A stretch of DNA of 64,000 bases, taken from assembly GCF_902833085.1 (NCBI RefSeq), contig NZ_CADFEB010000004.1, forward strand, positions 496,001 through 560,000, read 5' to 3'. The position numbers and the translations under genes were made by a program. How positions within the stretch are numbered: the first letter of the stretch is position 1; each line of letters starts with the position of its first letter. The notes under the pieces were generated by a model. That model made no database searches. It was given only the letters and a program-made list of their open reading frames with translations, and was not told the origin of the DNA. Below are positions 48,501 to 55,459 of the stretch, in pieces. Source of the stretch: Burkholderia ubonensis (lineage in GTDB: Bacteria; Pseudomonadota; Gammaproteobacteria; Burkholderiales; Burkholderiaceae).

Positions 48501-48673
48501 AGCTCGGACAGGTAGCGGGCCTGCAGCCGGGAGGTCTCGATTTCGACCATGACCAGCCGGGCGATGATCGCGACCGCGACCAGCATCGCGGCGATCAGCG
48601 ACCATTTGATCCACGTCCAGACCGACGCGATGCCGGTCACACGCGGCAGGATTCGATTCAGCGGCCGATTCAT
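45587..48673 (-). CDS. Large class A penicillin-binding protein (transglycosylase-transpeptidase)
   Basis: 1028 residues from ATG 48673 after GGGAGA. One membrane anchor (about 24-42), a GT51 domain at about 150-310 (FIEDRYLL with catalytic E173; GGSTLATQIEKF; RRTIVVRYLN), and a transpeptidase with SxxK at S505 (GSTAK), SxN at S610 (HSVN), and KTG at 930 (KTGTGD). Between SxN and KTG there are about 320 residues, far more than usual, including a helical insertion at about 625-850. The GT51 motifs are weak (EDRYLLDPSQPN in place of EDRxFxxHxG). Makes or edits septal or side-wall peptidoglycan; exact class is uncertain. Confidence 0.82.
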   Translation of the reverse strand: MNRPLNRILPRVTGIASVWTWIKWSLIAAMLVAVAIIARLVMVEIETSRLQARYLSELTRDVGYAVEAGASDHVRFPANGPYDERLGYAMIPAFQQRLLARGFVVSKQARDSERMMALADRGLFLPYDEKDQAGLMLFDSTGAPLFATAFPQRVYRDFDAIPRVVVDSLLFIEDRYLLDPSQPNRNPAIDWGRFARAIADQGLHVVNRHQARPGGSTLATQIEKFRHSPDGRTATPPEKLRQIASASVLAYLNGPQTMLARRTIVVRYLNSVPLAARPHIGEITGIGDGLAAWYGRDFNELNRVLAAPTTAENVDQQGVAFREVLSLMIAQRAPSYFLNSGYPALQRLTDSYLRLLAGGGVISPTLRDAALAAHIERAQPPQAARVQSFISRKAIMSARASLLTALGISDVYQLDQFDLEATSTLDNGVQQAVAERLAKASTREGAQAAGLYGYEMLAPKDDPSHLTYSFTLYERRNGANVLRVQTDSVNEPFDINRGGRINLGSTAKLRTIVTYLQIVSDLHARYGALSKAELARVKPDPMDGLSLWALDYLSRTQDRSLQAMLDAAVERKYSASPDVFYTGGGAQVFSNFEKSDNHRILTLHQAFAHSVNLVFVRLMRDIVHYEMIQTSGPSSSWLDDPEQRKHYLQQFVDGESKVYVKRFYTRYAGKPADDALALMLKDVRKSPPKIATVLRSVAPNESLAWFDAQMRAQLKRTPAATLSDDDLAALYAKYAIDRFNLNDRGYIASVHPLALWTLNYLRAHPDASLGDVEQASRDARYYTYTWLYKTRYHGTQDRRIRRMVELRAYAAISKSWRALGYPFAEVTPSYAAAIGASGDQPDALAKLIGLIANGGDKAPTETITRLDFAKGTPYETRFVRAAAQPQPTLSPEVVGVVHQLLRDVVLTGTGRRLADGMTLPNGKTLEVYGKTGTGDQRFNVYARGARLIESRKVNRSGTFVFVLGDRFFGVLTATAHEPYAARYDFTSAMAVQLLKSMAPALAPLIERPAAVGPQAEVAAPAAGGATPS

Positions 48674-49094
48674 AGCGGCGTCTCCCTGCGGGGCGGGCTC
48701 CGGCCGCACCCCATTAAGGATTAGTTTAGTCGTCAACCGCGTGCTGCCAAGGAAGGTTCTGTCCGGAGATGCGCGGAAGCAACGCGCGTGCCGGCGCGGT
48801 GCACGCGGATGGGGCTGCACGCGCCGCGGTGCACCGGTGCAGCGCATGCGGCGCACATTCCGTACCCGTAATGCGCGTTTTCGGCCGCCCGTATTCGAAA
48901 TACGCATGACGGTTGGTGCGCCGAAATTGGCTGACTACCCTGCGCGCCAGTTCGTCCGGCACGACCTGCGTCCAAATGGGGCCCGATGGGGTCTGTTATG
49001 ATGCGCGCCGCGGGGCGCCCGGACCCGCCCAGGACGCCGTCGCGCGCCTGCCTTTCAGACATCCTCAAAGCTTGCCCGGGCATCGGGATTCGTT
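48674..49094. other. Divergent intergenic region, PBP / dctA
   Basis: 421 bases without a supported gene. A palindrome CGTATT (48890-48895), CGA, AATACG (48899-48904) lies about 190 bases before dctA and may be an operator. A GC-rich repeat of GGTGCA/TGCACC is seen around 48795-48840. No clear sigma-54 -24/-12 element was found for dctA. Confidence 0.45.
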
Positions 49095-50405
49095 ATGCAA
49101 AAGAAACGCAACATTACTTCATATATCGTGATTGCGATGGTCCTCGGGATCGCGGTCGGTTACGGCTGCCACAGCGCGTTTCCCGACCCGAATGTCACCA
49201 AGGAGATCGCCGGCTACGTCTCGCTGCTGTCCGACGTGTTCCTGCGCCTGATCAAGATGATCATCGCGCCGCTCGTGTTCGCGACGCTGACCGTCGGCAT
49301 CGCGCACATGGGCGACACGAGCTCGGTCGGCCGGGTCGGCGTGAAGGCGCTCGGCTGGTTCGTCATCGCGTCGTTCGTGTCGCTGCTGTTCGGCCTGGTG
49401 ACCGCGACGCTGCTGCAGCCGGGCAGCCATCTGAGCCTGCCGCTGCCGGCCACCGACGCGGCCACCAACCTGAAGACCGGCGCGTTCACGCTGAAGGACT
49501 TCGTCACGCACCTGGTGCCGAAGTCGATCGGTGAAGCGATGTCGAACAACGAGATCCTGCAGATCGTCGTGTTCTCGATCTTCTTCGGCACCGCGCTGTC
49601 CGCGCTCGGCGAGAAGGGCCGGCGCCTGACCGGCGTGATCGAGGATCTCGCGCATGTGATGCTGAAAGTTACCGGCGCGGTGATGTGGTTCGCGCCGATC
49701 GCCGTGTTCGCGGCGCTCGCGTCGACGATCACGACGCAGGGCCTCGGCATCCTGCTGACGTTCGCGAAGTTCATGGGCAGCTTCTACCTCGCGCTCGCGC
49801 TGCTGTGGGGCATGCTGACGCTCGCGGGCCTCGTGTTCCTCGGCAAGCGCACGTTCTCGCTGATCCGCCTGATTCGCGAGCCGTTCCTGCTGTCGTTCGC
49901 GACCGCCAGCTCGGAAGCCGCGTATCCGAAGCTGCTCGACGCGCTCGACCGGTTCGGCGTGAACCGCAAGATCTCGAGCTTCGTGCTGCCGATGGGCTAT
50001 TCGTTCAACCTCGACGGCTCGATGATGTACTGCACGTTCGCGGTGCTGTTCATCACGCAGGCGTACGGCATCCATCTGCCGCTCGGCACGCAGCTGACGA
50101 TGCTGCTGCTGCTGATGCTGACGTCGAAGGGGATGGCGGGCGTGCCGCGCGCGTCGCTCGTCGTGATCGCCGCGACGCTCAACCAGTTCAACCTGCCGGA
50201 AGCGGGGCTGCTGCTGATCATGGGCGTCGACACGTTCCTCGACATGGGCCGCTCGGCGACCAACGCGGTCGGCAACTCGATCGCCGCAGCCGTGATCGCG
50301 AAGTGGGAAGGGCAGCTCGGCGACGAGAACGACGGGACCAGCGTGACTGGCGCCGCGGATGCAGGCGCGACGCTCGAGGCACACGAAGTGCGCGAGCGCG
50401 CGTGA
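49095..50405 (+). CDS. dctA: C4-dicarboxylate/proton symporter DctA
   Basis: Dicarboxylate/amino-acid:cation symporter family, importing succinate, fumarate and malate across the inner membrane. 436 residues with eight helices and two hairpins. Signatures: GYSFNLDGSMMYCTFAVLFI, LTSKGMAGVPRASLVV, and MGVDTFLDMGRSATNAVGN. Substrate inferred from the DctA-like DMGRSATNAVGN region; related glutamate carriers are an alternative. Terminated at 50437-50465. Confidence 0.88.
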   Translation: MQKKRNITSYIVIAMVLGIAVGYGCHSAFPDPNVTKEIAGYVSLLSDVFLRLIKMIIAPLVFATLTVGIAHMGDTSSVGRVGVKALGWFVIASFVSLLFGLVTATLLQPGSHLSLPLPATDAATNLKTGAFTLKDFVTHLVPKSIGEAMSNNEILQIVVFSIFFGTALSALGEKGRRLTGVIEDLAHVMLKVTGAVMWFAPIAVFAALASTITTQGLGILLTFAKFMGSFYLALALLWGMLTLAGLVFLGKRTFSLIRLIREPFLLSFATASSEAAYPKLLDALDRFGVNRKISSFVLPMGYSFNLDGSMMYCTFAVLFITQAYGIHLPLGTQLTMLLLLMLTSKGMAGVPRASLVVIAATLNQFNLPEAGLLLIMGVDTFLDMGRSATNAVGNSIAAAVIAKWEGQLGDENDGTSVTGAADAGATLEAHEVRERA

Positions 50406-50436
50406 TGTGCACATGACGCTCGCGTGATGCGCGTCC

Positions 50437-50465
50437 GGCCGCCCGTTGTGGCGGCCGTTTTTTTT
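50437..50465 (+). terminator. Terminator after dctA
   Basis: GGCCGCC (50437-50443), loop CGTTGT, GGCGGCC (50450-50456), then G and eight T. Confidence 0.9.
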
Positions 50466-50785
50466 ATGCGAGCGTTTCGTGCGTCCACCGGCGAGACCCC
50501 GCTGCGCGTCGTCATGCAGCGGCGCGTCAAGCGCGCGGCTTCGCGGATCAGGCGCATATGACCACGTGCTTTCGCCGGATCGTCGGCAATACGCCCGCAC
50601 GGATCGGGCGCGAGCGCGGCTGAGCGGTTCACGGCGCTGGATAGGCGCCGGATAGGCGGCGGCCCCGGCTACGGGTATCGTGGCGGTTGCGGGCATCGTC
50701 CATGATCACCGCGTGTCCGCCGGGGCGGCGTCGTCCGACGTGGCCGTCCGGCGCGGCTTCCTGTACCGACCGGAGTCCCGACCAT
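50466..50785. other. Intergenic region between dctA and MAPEG gene
   Basis: 320 bases without a supported gene after the dctA terminator. Open frames here on the minus strand have no ribosome site or family resemblance. The MAPEG gene promoter must lie in it, but none stands out. Confidence 0.4.
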
Positions 50786-51172
50786 ATGAACGTGATTGCT
50801 GTTGCCTGTACCGCCGTGCTCGGCCTGCTGCTGTTCGGGCTGGGTCTTGCCGTCTCCGTCACGCGGTTTCGCGCGACGACCGGGTCCGGATGCGCGGAGG
50901 ATCCGACCAATGTGCTGCACAAGATTGTGCGCGCACACGGCAACACCGCCGAATACGTCCCGTTCCTCGCGGTGCTGTTTCTCTACTTCGGCGCGCACCA
51001 GCCGTCGGGCGCGATCCTGTCGCTGATCGTCGCCGCGACCGTCTGCCGATGCCTGCTCGTGATCGGTCTGCTCGCGTGGCCGACGATGTCGAAGCCGAAT
51101 CCCGCGCGGTTCGTCGGCGCGCTCGGCACGTATCTTTGCGGCGCGGCGCTTTGCATCGGGCTATTCCTGTGA
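50786..51172 (+). CDS. MAPEG-family membrane protein
   Basis: 128 residues from ATG 50786. Four predicted membrane helices; first NVIAVACTAVLGLLLFGLGL, then the MAPEG stretch NVLHKIVRAHGNTAEYVPF (the RxHxNxxE pattern). Members are membrane-bound glutathione transferase/eicosanoid-type enzymes; bacterial ones have unknown substrates. Alone on the plus strand, 121 bases before an orphan PAAR gene. Confidence 0.83.
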   Translation: MNVIAVACTAVLGLLLFGLGLAVSVTRFRATTGSGCAEDPTNVLHKIVRAHGNTAEYVPFLAVLFLYFGAHQPSGAILSLIVAATVCRCLLVIGLLAWPTMSKPNPARFVGALGTYLCGAALCIGLFL

Positions 51173-51293
51173 GAGAGGGCGCGTGGCGCAAGTGCCGGTT
51201 CGGGGGCGCCGCGGTGATATCCTCACGCCACGCCCGCAACCGACGGGCGAACACTGAGCGCCGGGCGGCGCCTCCGAGGGAAGAACCCACATC

Positions 51294-51578
51294 ATGAGCC
51301 GCAAATTCATTCTGAAAGGCGACACCACCGACCATGGCGGCGTCGTGCTCGACGGCATCGCCGAATCGTCGTTCGACGGCCGGCCGCTGGCCTATCTCGG
51401 CGCGCCGGTATTCTGCGCGGCGTGCAAGACGCAAGGCGTGATCGTGTCCGACGGCGGCGCGCGCGCGATGACCCTGATGGGCAAGGTCGTCGCGCTCGAG
51501 CACGACCTGTGCCAGTGCCAGTGTTCGCCGTTGCCGAAACTCGTCCCGTCGCAGGGAACAGGGACGATCTCGGGGTGA
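51294..51578 (+). CDS. Orphan PAAR-domain protein (type VI spike tip)
   Basis: 94 residues with the PAAR pattern: ILKGDTTDHGGVVLDGIAES (GD and HGG), GAPVFCAACKTQGVIV, and ALEHDLCQCQCSPLPKLV. PAAR proteins cap the VgrG spike and carry effectors. No C-terminal toxin is fused and no vgrG lies within 3.8 kb. A convergent small gene follows 28 bases later. Relation to the 62-kb PAAR: same layout but different sequence. Confidence 0.8.
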   Translation: MSRKFILKGDTTDHGGVVLDGIAESSFDGRPLAYLGAPVFCAACKTQGVIVSDGGARAMTLMGKVVALEHDLCQCQCSPLPKLVPSQGTGTISG

Positions 51579-51606
51579 GCGCCTCCCCCGGCGCAGGCGC
51601 GTTGCG

Positions 51607-51882
51607 TCAGGCCGGAATATCGGGCTCGCTGCCCCATACGACGGACGCGACGCGGTGCAGTTTCGCGATGCCCGTCCGATTGGCGGCGGAGAACGGCGTG
51701 CCGGCCGCCACGCTGTCGGTCGAGCGATAGACGAGCCGGTCGCCGGCGATGGTGCCGACGTAGCGGCCGTTCTTGCCGAAGACCCTGCGGCCGCTGATGC
51801 GTCCGACGACCTGTCCCGTGCGGCTGAATACGATCTGGCCGCCGACCTGCAGCGGTTTGCCTTCCTTGGTGTAGAGATTCAT
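51607..51882 (-). CDS. Small repeat protein, resembling 4-fold beta flower domain
   Basis: 91 residues. The first 60 contain a repeated Gly-centred hairpin unit: LYTKEGKPLQVGG, VFSRTGQVVGRISG, VFGKNGRYVGTIAG and LVYRSTDSVAAG, then a tail with ANRTGIAKLHRVASVVWGSE. This matches the look of the short beta-flower family, whose role is unknown. Convergent with an orphan PAAR; could belong to that island or be unrelated. Confidence 0.6.
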   Translation of the reverse strand: MNLYTKEGKPLQVGGQIVFSRTGQVVGRISGRRVFGKNGRYVGTIAGDRLVYRSTDSVAAGTPFSAANRTGIAKLHRVASVVWGSEPDIPA

Positions 51883-51972
51883 GTGCGGGTCCCGTGTGTT
51901 CGACAGCGCGACAGTCTACCAAGATCGCTGCGACCGGATGCGGGGGATACCGCGCCGCGGCGGCGCGGGCGT

Positions 51973-52305
51973 CTAGATGCTGCCTTCGGTTTCGACGACG
52001 AGAATGCGGGCTTCGCCGAGCGGATGCGCGACGTGCTCGGTGCCGGCCGGCGCGTGGAGTACGTCGCCGGTCGCGAGCATCACCGAACGTTCGACGCCCG
52101 CTTCCCGATAGCGCATCTCGACGCGCCCGTCGAGCACGGCGAACACTTCGTCGCCGTCGTTGACGTGCCACCGATAGGGTTGGTCGGTCCAGTGCAGGCG
52201 GACCGTGATGCCGCGCAGGTTGGCGACGTCCAGCGCGCCCCAGGCGCGATCCGCGGTAAACGCGGCGCTGCGGAAGACGTTCATGGTCGGGATTCGCTCC
52301 GTCAT
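51973..52305 (-). CDS. Cupin-domain protein
   Basis: 110 residues from ATG 52305, which overlaps the stop of the upstream DJ-1 gene in an ATGA. Single cupin: YRWHVNDGDEVFAVLDGRVE, then LATGDVLHAPAGTEHVAHP, with the expected His/Glu/His metal set. A second ATG at 52284 removes seven residues. Enzyme or sensor unknown. Coupled to the PfpI-like gene. Confidence 0.82.
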   Translation of the reverse strand: MTERIPTMNVFRSAAFTADRAWGALDVANLRGITVRLHWTDQPYRWHVNDGDEVFAVLDGRVEMRYREAGVERSVMLATGDVLHAPAGTEHVAHPLGEARILVVETEGSI

Positions 52306-52985
52306 CGATCCATTGCGGCGACGGCCTGCTCGATCGCCTGCCGGCGTCGGGCGAGGTTGGCGGCCGAGCGTTCGCGCACCAGTGTGACGACGCCGGCCGG
52401 CGCGGTATCGGGCGAGCCTGCGTCGAACGGCGGCGCGGGCGCATATTCGAGCTCCAGCTGAATCGCCTGCGCCTCCTCGTCGCCGGCCAGTTCGGCGGCG
52501 ATCGTCAGCGCGAAGTCGATGCCGGCGGTCACGCCGCCGCCCGTGATCAGGTTGCCGTCGCGCACTACGCGCTCGCGGACCGGCACCGCGCCGAGCGGTT
52601 CGAGCAGCGCATGGAACGCCCAGTGCGTGGTCGCGCGGCGCCCGCGCAGCAGTCCGGCCGCGCCGAGCAGCAGCGCGCCGGTGCAGACCGACGTCACGTA
52701 GCGGGCGGTTGCGGACCGTTCGCGCACGAAGTCGATCGTCTCCCGATCGGACAACAGCTCGTTGATGCCGGTGCCGCCCGGAATGCAGATGACGTCGAGC
52801 GGCGGACAGTCGGCGAACGTGTGGCCCGGCGTCAGCGCGAGCCCGCTGCTCGATGCGACCGGCTCGCGCGTCTTCCATACCAGGTGCACCGCCGCGTCCG
52901 GCAGCGACGCGAGTACGTCGTGCGGGCCGGTGAGATCGAGCTGCTGAACGCCCGGAAACACGAGAAAGCCGATATGCAGAGTCAT
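52302..52985 (-). CDS. DJ-1/PfpI-family protein (isonitrile-hydratase-like)
   Basis: 227 residues. FLVFPGVQQLDLTGPHDVLA at the start, catalytic cysteine in TSVCTGALLLG, and THWAFHALLEPLG after. This set is that of isonitrile hydratase InhA and ThiJ-type enzymes. Followed by an overlapping cupin gene and divergent from a GlxA-type regulator that has a related N-terminal domain. Confidence 0.85.
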   Translation of the reverse strand: MTLHIGFLVFPGVQQLDLTGPHDVLASLPDAAVHLVWKTREPVASSSGLALTPGHTFADCPPLDVICIPGGTGINELLSDRETIDFVRERSATARYVTSVCTGALLLGAAGLLRGRRATTHWAFHALLEPLGAVPVRERVVRDGNLITGGGVTAGIDFALTIAAELAGDEEAQAIQLELEYAPAPPFDAGSPDTAPAGVVTLVRERSAANLARRRQAIEQAVAAMDR

Positions 52986-53102
52986 GTGGATACCCCGAGG
53001 GATTGTGCGGAACGCCGTTGTCGACGCGTGATGGACAGATCGATTCTAGGCGGGTAGTGTTTGGCGAAATTGCCATCTCCCCCACGTTTTCCGCCAATCG
53101 AC

Positions 53103-54074
53103 ATGCCTACCGTTCCGCGCTCGATCTTCGTGCTGGCGTTCCCCGGCGCGCAACTGCTCGACGTGACCGGGCCGCTGCAGGTGTTCGCGTCCGTCAACGA
53201 GCTCGCGCTCGAGCGCGGGCAGGCTGCGCCATATGCGCCGCGCGTCGTGGCTGCCGACGCGGGGCCGGTCGCGACCTCGTCGGGCCTCGTCGTGATCGCC
53301 GATTCGCTGCGTTCGGCCGGCGGGCATCCCGATACGGTGATCGTCGCGGGCGGCAAGGGCGTGCACGCGGCGTCGCGGGACGCGCGGCTGATCCGCTGGG
53401 TCCGGCGGCAGGCCGAGCGGTCGCGACGGGTCGCGTCGGTCTGCACGGGGGCGTTCCTGCTGGCCGAAGCCGGCCTGCTCGACGGACGCCGCGCGGTTAC
53501 CCACTGGACGCGCTGCGACGAGCTCGCGGCGCGCTATCCGCGCATCCGCGTCGAAGCGGATCCGATCTTCATTCGCGAGGGCGCGCTGTGGACCTCGGCC
53601 GGCGTGACGGCCGGCATCGATCTCGCGCTTGCGCTCGTCGAGGAGGATCTCGGGCGCACGATCGCGCTCGACGCCGCGCGCGAGCTCGTCGTGTTCCTGA
53701 AGCGTCCGGGCGGGCAGGCCCAATTCAGCGCGACGCTGTCGATGCAGCAGACCGGCGACCGGTTCGCCGAACTGCATGCGTGGATCGCGGAGCACCTTGC
53801 CGCGGACCTGTCCGTGCCGGTGCTCGCCGAGCGCGCGCGGATGAGCGAGCGCAGCTTCGTGCGGCACTACCGCGCCGAGACCGGGCGCACGCCTGCCCGC
53901 GCGGTCGAGCAGATCCGGATCGAGACCGCGCAGCGCCTGCTCGGCGACACGTCGTGGCCCGTCAAGCGGATTGCCGATCGCTGCGGGTTCGGCTCCGAGG
54001 AGACGTTGCGGCGCAGCTTCGTGCGCGTGCTGGGCGTCACGCCGCAGGGATATCGGGAACGGTTTGCCGGTTGA
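53103..54074 (+). CDS. GlxA-family AraC regulator with DJ-1/PfpI N-terminal domain
   Basis: 323 residues from ATG 53103. N-terminal DJ-1 domain (about 5-185) with VLAFPGAQLLDVTGPLQVFA and ASVCTGAFLLAEAGL, then an AraC-type double helix-turn-helix at about 225-320 (LAERARMSERSFVRHYRAET; IADRCGFGSEETLRRSF). Probably controls the divergent PfpI-cupin pair. A longer start at 53061 is TTG and less likely. Confidence 0.88.
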   Translation: MPTVPRSIFVLAFPGAQLLDVTGPLQVFASVNELALERGQAAPYAPRVVAADAGPVATSSGLVVIADSLRSAGGHPDTVIVAGGKGVHAASRDARLIRWVRRQAERSRRVASVCTGAFLLAEAGLLDGRRAVTHWTRCDELAARYPRIRVEADPIFIREGALWTSAGVTAGIDLALALVEEDLGRTIALDAARELVVFLKRPGGQAQFSATLSMQQTGDRFAELHAWIAEHLAADLSVPVLAERARMSERSFVRHYRAETGRTPARAVEQIRIETAQRLLGDTSWPVKRIADRCGFGSEETLRRSFVRVLGVTPQGYRERFAG

Positions 54075-54246
54075 GCGCCGCGTGCCGCGTGTGTGCATCG
54101 AATCGGTGCGTGCGGCTGGTTGAATTCGCGTCGTTTTCCACTGCGAAATGCTCGACTATTCGGTGCGCGCGAATAATGGAGCGGGGCTTGTGTCGGGGCT
54201 TCCACGCGCTCTATCCTGTTCTGTTGGTGATTCGAAGGGGGATAGC

Positions 54247-55221
54247 ATGGACCGTATCCAGGCAATGGAAGTCTTCACCCGCGTGGTCGATGCGAACAGC
54301 TTCACGCGCGCGGCGGATACGCTCACGATGCCGCGCGCGTCGGTGACGACGATCATCCAGAATCTCGAGGCGCTGCTCGGCGTGCGCCTCCTGCACCGGA
54401 CGACGCGCCGGCTGTCGCTGACGCCGGAAGGCGCCGCGTACTACGAGCATTGCGTGAAGATCATCGCGGAGATCGCGGAAGCCGACGCGAGCTTCCAGAC
54501 CGGCAACCGCAAGCCGAGCGGCGTGCTGCGCGTCCACATGCCGAACGCGATCGGCAGGCGGCTCGTGATTCCCGCGCTGCCGGTGTTCCGCCAGCGCTAT
54601 CCGGACATCACGCTCGATCTCGGGCTCTCCGACCGGCCGGTCGACCCGATCGAGGAGGGCATCGACTGCATGATCCGCGTCGGGCCGCTCGAGGATTCGT
54701 CGATGGTTGCGCGGCGGATCGGGATGCTCAAGCGCGTGACCTGCGCATCGCCCGATTACCTGAAGCGTCACGGCGATCCGCACGAGATTGCCGATCTCGC
54801 CGAGCACGTCGCGGTGAATTTCCGCGCGAGCCACGGCGCGCGGCCGATACCGTGGGTGTTCGTGATCGACGGCAAGCCGGTGGAGATCCGGCTGAAGTCG
54901 ACCGTCACGGTCAACGATTCGGATGCCTACGTGACCTGCGGCCTCGAAGGCTTCGGGATGATTCAGCCGACGCTGTTCATGGTGCTGCCGCATCTTCTCG
55001 ACGGTTCGCTGCTGGAGGTGCTGCCGGGCTTCAACCCGAAGCCGAAGCCGATTTCGATCGTCTATCCGCACAACCGGCACTTGTCCACGAAGGTGCGCGT
55101 GTTCGCCGACTGGATCCAGGAATTGTTCGAGTCGACGCCGTCGATGGAGGGCGGGGAGGATTGGCGGAGCAGTTTGCAGGCGCGTGCGAGCGATGTGAGT
55201 CGCGGGTCGGTGGCAGCGTAG
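54247..55221 (+). CDS. LysR-family transcriptional regulator
   Basis: 324 residues from ATG 54247, GGGG six bases upstream. N-terminal helix-turn-helix (DANSFTRAADTLTMPRASVT; QNLEALLGVRLLHRTTRR), then an effector domain beginning SGVLRVHMPNAIGRRLVIP. This resembles regulators of the DsdC/CrgA-like group that act on nearby or divergent genes, but no divergent partner is present. Target unknown. Confidence 0.85.
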   Translation: MDRIQAMEVFTRVVDANSFTRAADTLTMPRASVTTIIQNLEALLGVRLLHRTTRRLSLTPEGAAYYEHCVKIIAEIAEADASFQTGNRKPSGVLRVHMPNAIGRRLVIPALPVFRQRYPDITLDLGLSDRPVDPIEEGIDCMIRVGPLEDSSMVARRIGMLKRVTCASPDYLKRHGDPHEIADLAEHVAVNFRASHGARPIPWVFVIDGKPVEIRLKSTVTVNDSDAYVTCGLEGFGMIQPTLFMVLPHLLDGSLLEVLPGFNPKPKPISIVYPHNRHLSTKVRVFADWIQELFESTPSMEGGEDWRSSLQARASDVSRGSVAA

Positions 55222-55459
55222 GTTCGCGCGCATGCCGGGGAGTACGCGCGACACGCCGGCGAAACTTGCGCCGCGCGTCAGGTTCGGGGGCGCCCACACG
55301 GCCCTTGGTGTTCTCCCTCGAACAATTTGAAGAATTGTTAACTTCCAGTGGGAGACATCGTTATTTTTGTATGACAGTTTGATAAAATCGCCCGCAGTCG
55401 CCAGCTGTGCATGGCTCCAATCCTCAGCTGGCCATAACGAATCAAACTGAGAGACCGCC
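55222..55459. promoter_or_regulatory. Upstream region of the VgrG-effector module
   Basis: 238 bases. AT-rich from about 55310 to 55390, with a GATAAAAT at 55381-55388 as a candidate -10. No sigma-54 -24/-12 pair was seen. This is the only visible place for a promoter serving vgrG-tle3-tla3-PAAR. Confidence 0.35.

Noticed and set aside
49119..50696. Minus-strand open frame over dctA
   Set aside because: His/Arg-rich translation typical of a shadow frame.
53061..53102. TTG 53061 as start of the GlxA-type regulator
   Set aside because: Adds 14 residues of proline-rich sequence with no ribosome site; ATG 53103 begins directly before the conserved domain.
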